Shown here piece after piece: positions 53,074 to 60,807 of a DNA stretch of 64,000 nt. Every line of letters begins with the position of its first letter. The stretch's first letter is position 1. The notes beneath the pieces are model-generated. The model made no database searches, had not been told where the DNA came from, and was given only the letters and a program-made list of their open reading frames with translations. A program made the position numbers and the translations under genes. Origin of the DNA: Meridianimarinicoccus zhengii (GTDB lineage: Bacteria; Pseudomonadota; Alphaproteobacteria; Rhodobacterales; Rhodobacteraceae); the NCBI RefSeq assembly GCF_003254465.1, contig NZ_QDFI01000008.1, positions 1 to 64,000 on the forward strand, read 5' to 3'.

Positions 53074-54408
53074 TCAGAGAATGTGGCGCAGCGGGTCCGC
53101 CAGCCGCGCGGCGATGGCATCGATCATCGCAATGGCCTGCGCCGGGGGCAACTGCCCTTCGAGCGTGAGGCAAAGCCGGTCGCCTTCGGTTGTCAGGATG
53201 AGCACTGGAACGGCTTCGGCCCCCAGTGCCACGCTGCGGATCGCGGTGCGGCGCATGTCGCGCAACACCAGCGCCGGGGAAGTGTCGGCGGGTTCCAGCG
53301 TACCCATGGGCTGGCCGGGCTGCGGGGCGAACACGGTCGCGTCCGCGCCGGGCCGTTCCACCGCAACCGCGCCCGCCGTGCCGGCCGCCCCGTGCAGGGC
53401 TGCGGCAGCGAAGCTCGCCAGGGCCGCATCGGTGCCAACGCCGTCCTCTGCCAGCCACGCCGCGAAGGCCGCGAAATCGGCGGCAGGCACATCGGCGGTC
53501 ACGCGCTGTGCCGTCGCGCCCTTTGCAGCGGCCGGCGCGGCGGAAGGGATGTCCGCGGGCAGGGCGCGCAGCGTGTCGAGATCCGCCACGTGGAACGGCT
53601 GTGCAATGCCCTGGGCCACCAGCCGCGCCAGATCGAGCCCTTCCTGCGCCGCGATGTAGCGCGCCTTGGGCGAGGCGAGGATCCGGTCGCCCGCCGCTGG
53701 GGCGGGGGCGGGTTGGGGCGCCGCGGTTGGTGTCTTGGCGGGTGCCGGTTCCGGGGCGTCCTGCGCCGGGGCGTCGTCCTTGGCAGCTGGCGCGGCAACG
53801 GGGGCAGGGGCGTCGGCGCGGGTGCGCTGCACGGGCGTATCGGGCTTTTCGGCGGAGATGATCGCGATCACTTCGCCGACCGGCACGTCTTCGCCCTCGG
53901 CAGCGAGCACGGCGGCAAGGTAGCCGTCATGGCCTGCGGGCACCTCCATGGTGGACTTGTCCGTCTCGACCTCCAGCAGCACGTCGTCCGCGCCGACCTT
54001 GTCGCCGGGCTTGACCGACCAGCCCACGATCAGCGCGCTGTCCTGCGCCATGCCGAGCGCGGGCATGATGATCTGGCGGCCCTCTGGCAGCGACGCACAG
54101 TCGCCATCCGTCGCCCCGGTGCCCCGGCCTTGCGCCGGGGTCTCCCGTGGTGCGTTCCCGGAGCCTTCAGGCGTCTCGGAAATCAGCGCCACGACATTGC
54201 CCACGGGCACGGCCTCGCCCTCGGTCGCCTGAAGGTCGGTCAGGTACCCGTCATGGGCGGCTTCGACCTCCATCGTGGCCTTGTCGGTCTCCACTTCCAT
54301 GAGCGCGTCGCCGGCCTTGACCGGGTCGCCCGGCGATTTCAGCCACGCCACCAGCACGCCGCTGTCCTGGGCCATGCCGAGCGCGGGCATGATGACCTCA
54401 TGCGGCAT
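53074..54408 (-). CDS. Di-lipoyl carrier protein with degenerate E2 domain
   Basis: 444 residues. Two lipoyl domains (about 1-77 and 112-187) have lipoylation lysines Lys43 and Lys151 in ETDKATMEVE and ETDKSTMEVP. A Pro/Ala linker and a peripheral-subunit-binding domain follow (about 240-285, LASPKARYIAAQEGLDLARL). The last 150 residues resemble the end of an E2 catalytic domain but lack DHRxxxG, so the enzyme relies on the separate subunit at 50721. The linker between the lipoyl domains is partly encoded by a palindromic repeat (54122-54140). It overlaps the E1 beta gene by 11 bases. Confidence 0.82.
   Translation of the reverse strand: MPHEVIMPALGMAQDSGVLVAWLKSPGDPVKAGDALMEVETDKATMEVEAAHDGYLTDLQATEGEAVPVGNVVALISETPEGSGNAPRETPAQGRGTGATDGDCASLPEGRQIIMPALGMAQDSALIVGWSVKPGDKVGADDVLLEVETDKSTMEVPAGHDGYLAAVLAAEGEDVPVGEVIAIISAEKPDTPVQRTRADAPAPVAAPAAKDDAPAQDAPEPAPAKTPTAAPQPAPAPAAGDRILASPKARYIAAQEGLDLARLVAQGIAQPFHVADLDTLRALPADIPSAAPAAAKGATAQRVTADVPAADFAAFAAWLAEDGVGTDAALASFAAAALHGAAGTAGAVAVERPGADATVFAPQPGQPMGTLEPADTSPALVLRDMRRTAIRSVALGAEAVPVLILTTEGDRLCLTLEGQLPPAQAIAMIDAIAARLADPLRHIL
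54122..54140. repeat. GC palindrome inside di-lipoyl gene
   Basis: CCCCGGC-CTTGC-GCCGGGG, in the coding region for residues about 90-96 of the di-lipoyl protein, exactly in the linker between the two lipoyl domains. The same core occurs between genes at 50678-50694. Confidence 0.55.
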
Positions 54409-55393
54409 GGAACAACTCCCCCCGCACGGCGGCGCGGGCGCGGTCGGCCACGCCTTCGGGTGTCGGCACGGTCAGGTCTTCGAGCGCGGGCGAGAACGGC
54501 ACGGGCACGTCCATGGCGCCCATCCGCAGCACCGGCGCATCCAGATGGTAGAACGCCTTCTCGGTGATCCGCGAGGCGATCTCGCCGGTGATGCCATAGC
54601 TCTGGTGGCCTTCGTCGATGACGATGGCGCGGGATGTCTTGCGCACGGAGTTGAGGATCGTTTCCTCGTCCAGCGGCACGATGGTGCGCGGGTCGATCAC
54701 CTCGGCCGAGATACCGTCCTTGGCCAGCAGGTCCGCGGCCTTTTCCGCCACCTGCACCATGGACGAGGTGGCGATCAGCGTGATGTCCGTGCCTTCGCGC
54801 TTGATGTTGGCCTTGCCGAAGGTGATCAGGAATTCCTCTTCCGGCACCGGGGCCTTGTCCTGGTACATCAGCTTGTCTTCGAAGATCACCACCGGGTTGT
54901 TGTCCCGGATCGCGGTCTTCATCAGGCCCTTGGCTTCGTAGGCCGAGGACGGCATTGCCACCTTCAGCCCCGGGATATGCGCCACCAGCGCATGCAGGGA
55001 TTGCGAGTGCTGCGCCGCCGAGCGCCGGGTGGCGCCAAGGTTCGTGCGCAGCACCATCGGCACGTTCAGTTTGCCGCCGGACATGTAGCAGGCTTTCGCG
55101 GCCTGGTTGCACAACTGGTCCATCACCAGGAAAATGAAATCCCCGAACATCAGGTCCACGATGGGCCGCGATCCGGTCAGGGCCGCGCCGACGGCCATGC
55201 CGACGAAACCCGGCTCGGAAATGGGGGTGTCGATGACGCGTTCGGTGCCGAATTCGTCCACAAGCCCCGCCAGCACCTTGAACGGCGTTCCGGCCTCGGC
55301 CACATCCTCGCCGATCAGGAAGACGTTCGGGTCGCGGCGCATTTCCTCCGCGATGGCTTCGTTGACGGCCTTGGAAAGTGTGATCTCGCGCAT
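54398..55393 (-). CDS. 2-oxoacid/acetoin dehydrogenase E1 beta subunit
   Basis: 331 residues of the PdhB/AcoB/BkdB family: FLIGEDVAEAGTPFKVLAGL near residue 25, RVIDTPISEPGFVGMAVG near 52 and the EGHQSYGI motif near 270. It forms a thiamine-diphosphate heterotetramer with the E1 alpha encoded 12 bases upstream. Whether the substrate is pyruvate, acetoin or a branched oxoacid cannot be read from sequence; the linked SSADH and split E2 do not match a standard pyruvate dehydrogenase operon. Confidence 0.88.
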   Translation of the reverse strand: MREITLSKAVNEAIAEEMRRDPNVFLIGEDVAEAGTPFKVLAGLVDEFGTERVIDTPISEPGFVGMAVGAALTGSRPIVDLMFGDFIFLVMDQLCNQAAKACYMSGGKLNVPMVLRTNLGATRRSAAQHSQSLHALVAHIPGLKVAMPSSAYEAKGLMKTAIRDNNPVVIFEDKLMYQDKAPVPEEEFLITFGKANIKREGTDITLIATSSMVQVAEKAADLLAKDGISAEVIDPRTIVPLDEETILNSVRKTSRAIVIDEGHQSYGITGEIASRITEKAFYHLDAPVLRMGAMDVPVPFSPALEDLTVPTPEGVADRARAAVRGELFHAA

Positions 55394-55405
55394 GTCTGTC
55401 TCTCC

Positions 55406-56452
55406 TCAGGCGGCGGGCTGGCCGCGCAGGGCGGCGTTGAGTTCGGGGCTGTCCACATAGACATGCATGTCCACCTCGTTCTCGGGCGGATAGGCGGCGG
55501 CCTCGGCATAGGCGACAGCGGCTTCGGCGTCGGCCTTCACCTCGGCCCCGATGGCGGCCAGATCGTCCTCCGAGGCGACGCCCTGTTCTGTCAGCCACTT
55601 GCCGAAGTTCAGGATCGGGTCGCGGGTGGATTTCCACTCCGTCTCCTCGTCCTTGGCGCGATAGTATTCGCGGTTGATGTCACCGACATGGTGCCCGTGA
55701 TAGCGGTAGGTGGCGAGTTCGATGAAGAACGGCCCTTCTCCCTTGCGGGCCCGTGCCACCAGCTTTTGGGTCAGTTCGTTGACCGCCAGCACATCCTGCC
55801 CGTCGACCTTGTGCGCTTCGATCCCGAAGGCTTCCGCGCGCGCGGTCAGCGACCCCGCGGCGATCTCGGCGGTCTTCGTGTATTCGGAATAGCCGTTGTT
55901 CTCGCAGGCATAGATGACCGGCAGCTTCCACAGTGCGGCCATGTTCATGACCTCGTACCACAGGCCCTGCGCGGTGGCGCCGTCACCGAAGAAGCAGACC
56001 GTCACCTCGTCCGTGCCGCGCAGCTTCGCGGACAGCGCGGCCCCGGTGGCGATGCCCATGGACCCGCCGACGATGGCGTTGGCGCCCAGGTTGCCGTGGC
56101 TCTGGTCGGCGATGTGCATCGATCCGCCCTTGCCCCGGCAATAGCCCTCGGCCTTGCCCAACAGCTCGCAGAACATCGCCTTGAATTCCGCGCCCTTGGC
56201 GACACAGTGCCCGTGACCGCGATGGGTCGATGTGATCTTGTCGTCGTCGGTCAGGGCTTCGCAGATGCCGACCGCGACGGCCTCCTGCCCGGAATACATA
56301 TGGGTCAGGCCGGGCATCTTCGCGGACAGGTAGAGCTGGTTGGCCTGGTCCTCGAAGGCGCGGATGCGCACCATCTGGCGATACATCCGCAAGTAGTCTT
56401 CGGCATTGCCCTTGGGCTTAGCGCCCGTCTTGGCTGCGGCTTTGGCGGCCAT
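55406..56452 (-). CDS. 2-oxoacid/acetoin dehydrogenase E1 alpha subunit
   Basis: 348 residues. After a basic Ala/Lys-rich N-tail (residues 1-15) comes the E1 alpha fold with RIRAFEDQANQLY, the THRGHGHCVAKG segment (about 77), the EGYCRGKGGSMHIAD motif (about 101) and the thiamine-diphosphate motif GDGATAQGLWYEVMNMAALW (about 157). It follows an M24-family gene with an 87-base gap that holds repeat copy C. Confidence 0.89.
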   Translation of the reverse strand: MAAKAAAKTGAKPKGNAEDYLRMYRQMVRIRAFEDQANQLYLSAKMPGLTHMYSGQEAVAVGICEALTDDDKITSTHRGHGHCVAKGAEFKAMFCELLGKAEGYCRGKGGSMHIADQSHGNLGANAIVGGSMGIATGAALSAKLRGTDEVTVCFFGDGATAQGLWYEVMNMAALWKLPVIYACENNGYSEYTKTAEIAAGSLTARAEAFGIEAHKVDGQDVLAVNELTQKLVARARKGEGPFFIELATYRYHGHHVGDINREYYRAKDEETEWKSTRDPILNFGKWLTEQGVASEDDLAAIGAEVKADAEAAVAYAEAAAYPPENEVDMHVYVDSPELNAALRGQPAA

Positions 56453-56484
56453 GGTGTCCTCCCGATGGGGGCCTGACCCCCGTG

Positions 56485-56519
56485 CATCTTCTGTCCGGAA
56501 AATATACCCGCCGGAGGCA
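56485..56519 (-). repeat. Dispersed intergenic repeat, copy C
   Basis: On the minus strand it reads TGCCTCCGGCGGGTATATTT followed by TCCGGACAGAAGATG, matching copies A and B at 12335-12449 over about 35 bases. It lies alone in the 87-base gap between the M24 and E1 alpha genes. Confidence 0.65.
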
Positions 56520-56539
56520 TGGCCCCCGGCTGGGCGTGT

Positions 56540-57838
56540 TCAGTAGCGGTTGGCGATCGGCAGATCTTCGGCGGGAAAGAGGCTGATCACCTCGCACCCG
56601 GTCTCGGTCACCACGACTTCTTCCTCGATCCGTGCGGCCGAGTAGCCGTCGGTCGCCGGGCAATAGGTTTCCAGCGCGAAGACCATGCCGGTCTTGATCT
56701 CCATCGGGTGATCGAGGCTGACCGCGCGGGAGATGATCGGACGCTCGTGCAGGGCAAGGCCCAGCCCGTGACCGAACTGCAATCCGAAGGCCGCGTCCTC
56801 GTTCGGGAAGCCAAGGCTTTCGGCGGTCGGCCAGACCTCGGCCACCTTGTCCGTGGTCACGCCCGGCTTGATCATCGCGATGGATGCGTCGATCCATTCC
56901 CGCGCCTTGACGTAGGCATCATTCTGCGAGGGCGTCGCCCGTCCGACGTTGAAGGTGCGATAATAGCAGGTCCGGTAGCCCTGGTAGGACTGCAGGATGT
57001 CGAAGAAACACTGGTCGCCCGGCCGGATCAGTCGGTCGGTGAAGTTGTGCGGATGCGGGTTGCACCGCTCGCCCGAGATCGCGTTGATCGCCTCGACATC
57101 GTCCGAACCCATCTCGTAGAGCAGCTTGTTCGACAGCGCCACGATGTCGTTCTCGCGCACGCCCGGCTTCAGCTCCTCGTAGATCATGTGGTAGACGCCA
57201 TCGACCATCGCGGCCGCCTGCGTCAGAAGCTGGATTTCGTCCCAGTTCTTGATCTCGCGCGCCGCCAGCATGATCTGCTGGCCATCGACGACCTTGATGC
57301 CCTCTTCCTGCAGCGCATGGAACATCGCGGTCTCGGCATAGTCCACACCCACCGGCATGTCGCCCATGCCTGCATCCTTGATCAGTTGCGCGATCATCTT
57401 GGCGTATTTGCGCATCAGGCCGAATTCGGGCGGGATGGTGCCGCGCATGCCGACGACGCCCGCAAGACAATGGTCGGGCTCCAGCCAGTCGGAATACTTC
57501 TGGTGATGCACCGCCGCGCTGCCGAAGTCCCAGACATACGGGGAATCGTCGCCGGTCAGCAGGCAGAAGCGGCACATCTTGTCCCGTTCCCATTCCCCGA
57601 TCTTGGTGGCGGACACGTACCGGATGTTGTTCACGTCGAAGAGCAGCAGCGATCCGGCGTTCGAGGCCTGCAGGGATTGCCGCGTGCGCGCGAGACGGTA
57701 ACGGCGCAGGCGATCATGATCGATGCGGCGTTCGAAATCCACCGACATGTGGCCGGGTGATGGCAGCTTCGCTTCCCATTGCCAGTTGGGTTTGAGATCC
57801 TGCGGCGTCAGCAGGTTCGGCATCAGGGCACGTGACAT
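56540..57838 (-). CDS. M24-family metallohydrolase (creatinase/Xaa-Pro type)
   Basis: 432 residues with an N-terminal creatinase-like domain (about 30-185) and a pita-bread M24 domain (200-425). Metal-site residues: Asp280, His357 (QFGHGLGLALHE), Glu390 (VFALETY) and Glu406 (RIEEEVVV). The second bridging aspartate of the family (GYxxDxxRTF) is Cys291 here. Family members include aminopeptidase P, creatinase, ectoine hydrolase and DddP. The catabolic context argues for hydrolysis of a small amide, amine or sulfonium compound rather than a peptide; the substrate is unknown. The start at 57836-57838 has a GGAGGAA site. Confidence 0.78.
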   Translation of the reverse strand: MSRALMPNLLTPQDLKPNWQWEAKLPSPGHMSVDFERRIDHDRLRRYRLARTRQSLQASNAGSLLLFDVNNIRYVSATKIGEWERDKMCRFCLLTGDDSPYVWDFGSAAVHHQKYSDWLEPDHCLAGVVGMRGTIPPEFGLMRKYAKMIAQLIKDAGMGDMPVGVDYAETAMFHALQEEGIKVVDGQQIMLAAREIKNWDEIQLLTQAAAMVDGVYHMIYEELKPGVRENDIVALSNKLLYEMGSDDVEAINAISGERCNPHPHNFTDRLIRPGDQCFFDILQSYQGYRTCYYRTFNVGRATPSQNDAYVKAREWIDASIAMIKPGVTTDKVAEVWPTAESLGFPNEDAAFGLQFGHGLGLALHERPIISRAVSLDHPMEIKTGMVFALETYCPATDGYSAARIEEEVVVTETGCEVISLFPAEDLPIANRY

Positions 57839-57912
57839 GTGTGTTTCCTCCGGGGGCGGCCCGGTCGGGCCGCCGTTTTCATGGGTGATGTGTCTTGAAC
57901 AGGTCGGGGCCG

Positions 57913-58719
57913 CTACTGGATGCACCAGCCGCCGTCGATATGGATCATCTGGCCGGTCATGTAGTCGCTGTCGGAGCTGCACAGGAACGCGGCGGTGCCC
58001 ATCACGTCCTTGGGATAGGACACGCGCTTGATGTGCAGCTCGTTGTTCACGATGTCCTCGTAGGCTTGGCCTTCGCGTTCCTTGAACCCGATGTCGATCA
58101 GGTCCTTGTCGAGCTGTTCCCACAGCGGCGTCACCACGACGCCCGGCGCGTAGCCGTTCACGGTGATGCCGTGTTCCGCCAGCGCGATGGCGCCGCAATG
58201 GGTCAGCGCCAGACAGCCGTATTTCGAGGTGCAATAGACCGTCACGTCGATCAGCGGCTTGCGCGACGCGATCGAGCCCACGCAGATCAGCTTGTAGGGG
58301 TAGTCCTGCTTGCCCTGCTTGATCATCTGCTTGGCCACCGTCTGCATGCCAAGCCACATGCCCTTGGTGTTCACGTTCATGATCATGTCCCAGTTGTCTT
58401 CATCGATATCCATGAAGAACCGGGGCTTGTTCAGGCCTGCGTTGAACAGGCCGACATTGATCGACCCGAACGCCTCGACGCAGGCGGCGACGGCGGCCTC
58501 GTTGTCCTCGCGGCTGGTCACGTTCATCTTGACGGCGACGGCCTTGCCGTTTCCGGCCGCGTTGATCTTGTCGGCGAGCTGTTGCGCAAGATCGAGATCG
58601 AGATCGCCGAGGCAGACGTTCGCGCCCTGCGCGGCAAAATGTTCGGCATTGCATGCCCCCATGCCCTGCGCGCCGCCGGTGATGAGAATGTTCTTGCCCT
58701 TGAGGCGTTCGGTATCCAT
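57913..58719 (-). CDS. Short-chain dehydrogenase/reductase
   Basis: 268-residue classical SDR. The NAD-binding TGGAQGMG lies at residues 14-21, the NAG motif (LFNAGLN) near 93, and catalytic Ser149, Tyr162 and Lys166 (VYCTSKYG) are all present. The Asp at about residue 39-41 after beta-2 suggests NAD rather than NADP. It is the second gene after the sensor-like regulator and 74 bases from the M24 gene. The substrate is probably a sugar, polyol or hydroxy-acid imported by the ribose-type transporter; not known. Confidence 0.86.
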   Translation of the reverse strand: MDTERLKGKNILITGGAQGMGACNAEHFAAQGANVCLGDLDLDLAQQLADKINAAGNGKAVAVKMNVTSREDNEAAVAACVEAFGSINVGLFNAGLNKPRFFMDIDEDNWDMIMNVNTKGMWLGMQTVAKQMIKQGKQDYPYKLICVGSIASRKPLIDVTVYCTSKYGCLALTHCGAIALAEHGITVNGYAPGVVVTPLWEQLDKDLIDIGFKEREGQAYEDIVNNELHIKRVSYPKDVMGTAAFLCSSDSDYMTGQMIHIDGGWCIQ

Positions 58720-58755
58720 GGGTTCCTCCCTGTCGGTCTTCCGTGGTCTCTGGTG

Positions 58756-60588
58756 TCAGTCGTCGGTGCGCCCGAGCGCCCGTTCGGCGCGGGCCTGGGC
58801 ACGTTGCAAGGCGGCGCGCGGCGGGCGCAGGCCGCGCAGCATGTCGTGCAGCTCCTCGCCGCAGATCGCGATGATGTCCGAGATCTTCGGGATCGGCGGC
58901 CGCGGCCAGAATTGCAGTTCGTCGCGCCAGGACATGGCGTCCACTGCTTCGAAGACGGGCGACAGGCGCCGCACGTCCGGGTCTGCGCCCACGGAATAGC
59001 GCGGCGCCGTGCGCGAGCCGTTCTGGGCGTAGAGCTTCTGCGCCTCGGGGGAGGTGAAGGCCACGAGCGCTTCGGCCGCCGCGGCCTGCCGGTCCGGCGC
59101 GAGGTTCGCCGGGATGCCCAGCACGTAGCCGCCCACGGGCGCGATGGGCACGCCCTGCGGCCCTGCGGGGTGGGGCAGGTAGCCCGTGTTGCCATGGGCG
59201 GGGCTTTTCGGGTCCAGCTCGAAATACGGCGCCAGCAGCGTGTAGCCGTAAGCCATCGCCACGCGCCCCGCCGCATAGGGGCGGATGCGTTCGTACCATG
59301 ACATCGACAGGATGTTGGGCGGCGAGTAATCCATCAGCGCCAGCAGGTATTCGGCGGCCTCCAGCGCGCGGTCGGTGTCGATCAGGATCTCGGCGTCGCC
59401 GCGATGAAGCGCGGAGGCATCGAACCCGCCCGCGATACGCGGCATGGACACGATGGGCTGGCCGAAATCGGCGCAGGTCATGATGAAGGTATGCCCCAGC
59501 GCCGTGCCGCGCGCGGCGTTCCACGCGATGCCGTGGAAATCGCGGCCCGGACGGTGCAGGGCGCGGGCGCAATCCAGCAGGTCGCGCGTGCTGCGCGGCG
59601 GGGTCAGCCCGGCCTCGGCGAAGATGTCGGTGCGGTAGAACAGCAGCTCTGGCGTCGTCTGCGACGGCACGCCATAGGGCCGCCCGCCCCAATGCGCACC
59701 CTGCCAGCCCGCGGTGTGAAAATCGCCGGGATCGAGCCGGTTGACGTCGAGCAGCGTGTCGAGCGGCGCGAGGATCCCTTTTTCGGCGAATTCGCCGATC
59801 CAGGGCAGGTCCACCGCGATGATGTCGTAGCGCGAGGTGCGGCGCGCGGCGTTGCGCAGCGCTTCGTCCCGCAGCCGGTCGATGGAAAAGGCGCGCTGGT
59901 GGATGTCGGTGCCCAGCATCTGTTCGAACTGGCGCTTGAGATCCTTCATCACCATGAAGGTCGGATCGCCATGCACCAGACCACGCAGCCCCCCCGGCAG
60001 GGCCAGCGGTTCGGGCAGCACCTGCGGCGGCTGGATCGCCTGCGCCTCCATGTAGCTGCCGCCGAAGTAGTATTCGGAAAGGCTGTCGCCGCCATTTCCG
60101 AACCTTTCGAGGCTTAGCCGCCGGACCCGATCCGCGAGCCGGTCGAACTGGTCGAGCATGTCCGCCGAGGGATGCAGCGAGAAGGTCTTGCCTGACCGGG
60201 TGCGCGGGCGCTGTTCGATCAGCCCGGCGTCGAGCATGTCGCGCAGCTTGCGCATGCCGGTCGCGTAGGGCACCCCGGAGGCCGCCACGAGCGACGACCC
60301 GGTCACGAGCCGCCCTTGGATGTGGTGCTTGACGAGGTGATTGGCCATGTTGAGATAGGGGTTCGCCACGGACAGGTCGAACGCGGTGTCGATTTCCAGA
60401 CGCAACTGGTCAAGATACTCGGTCAGCTCCAGCAGGACATCGGGGCGTGCCCGCCCGGCCGGGACTGGACGAGCGGTCCTGGGCCTGCCGGGATCGGGCA
60501 GTACCTGCGGTATGTCGAGCGTGTCTTTCAAACTGGACCTTCTTGTCCCGGCGGGCTGCGATCTGTCCGGAATGGATGTTCGGGGCAT
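58756..60588 (-). CDS. Winged-helix DNA-binding domain fused to ABC-type solute-binding domain
   Basis: 610 residues, no signal peptide. Residues 1-45 are basic and proline-rich, probably disordered. Residues 50-165 form a helical region with a winged helix-turn-helix (VTGSSLVAASGVPYATGMRKLRDMLDAGLIEQRP, about 95-128, of which the recognition helix is TGMRKLRDML). Residues 200-600 are a family 1 extracellular-type solute-binding fold (FLYRTDIFAEAGLTPP-like, GIAWNAARG, VAFTSPEAQKLYA near 530). Such domains are normally periplasmic; here it must be cytoplasmic and should sense a sugar-like ligand. It is divergent from the ribose-type importer and upstream of the SDR, M24 and dehydrogenase genes. 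It may be a repressor or activator. Confidence 0.8.
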   Translation of the reverse strand: MPRTSIPDRSQPAGTRRSSLKDTLDIPQVLPDPGRPRTARPVPAGRARPDVLLELTEYLDQLRLEIDTAFDLSVANPYLNMANHLVKHHIQGRLVTGSSLVAASGVPYATGMRKLRDMLDAGLIEQRPRTRSGKTFSLHPSADMLDQFDRLADRVRRLSLERFGNGGDSLSEYYFGGSYMEAQAIQPPQVLPEPLALPGGLRGLVHGDPTFMVMKDLKRQFEQMLGTDIHQRAFSIDRLRDEALRNAARRTSRYDIIAVDLPWIGEFAEKGILAPLDTLLDVNRLDPGDFHTAGWQGAHWGGRPYGVPSQTTPELLFYRTDIFAEAGLTPPRSTRDLLDCARALHRPGRDFHGIAWNAARGTALGHTFIMTCADFGQPIVSMPRIAGGFDASALHRGDAEILIDTDRALEAAEYLLALMDYSPPNILSMSWYERIRPYAAGRVAMAYGYTLLAPYFELDPKSPAHGNTGYLPHPAGPQGVPIAPVGGYVLGIPANLAPDRQAAAAEALVAFTSPEAQKLYAQNGSRTAPRYSVGADPDVRRLSPVFEAVDAMSWRDELQFWPRPPIPKISDIIAICGEELHDMLRGLRPPRAALQRAQARAERALGRTDD

Positions 60589-60649
60589 GGCTTTGCACCT
60601 CGTGTGCGATCAATGCTTGATTTGCAGGCTGCAGGGCACCGTCTATATG

Positions 60650-60673
60650 TCCATAATGGATACAGAAGTATCC
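60650..60673. promoter_or_regulatory. Double palindrome, probable operator of HTH-SBP regulator
   Basis: Two overlapping inverted repeats: TCCATAATGGA (60650-60660) and GGATACAGAAGTATCC (60658-60673; six-base arms, four-base spacer). They lie 62 bases upstream of the regulator gene (start 60588) and 135 bases upstream of the ribose-type binding-protein gene, in the 219-base divergent region. They are the only strong dyads there. Confidence 0.6.
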
Positions 60674-60807
60674 AAAGTGAACTTTTTCGCGGTGCCGGAA
60701 AAATCGGCAATCGCGGATGGTCAAGTCGTCGCGGTGGGCGGATTCGCAAGATATCCGTTCCGGGCAAACGCCACGCGAAACCAATGATCCTCGGGAGGAC
60801 GACCGAC

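Noticed and set aside
51523-54567. A 1014-codon open frame on the plus strand
   Set aside because: It is antisense to the E2, SSADH and di-lipoyl genes, is rich in Arg, Gly and His, and has no domain similarity or ribosome-binding site.
56540-57838. DMSP lyase DddP
   Set aside because: The protein shares the M24 fold, but the N-terminal sequence and the metal-site segment differ from Roseobacter DddP as I recall it, and one bridging aspartate is replaced by cysteine. A family-level call is safer.
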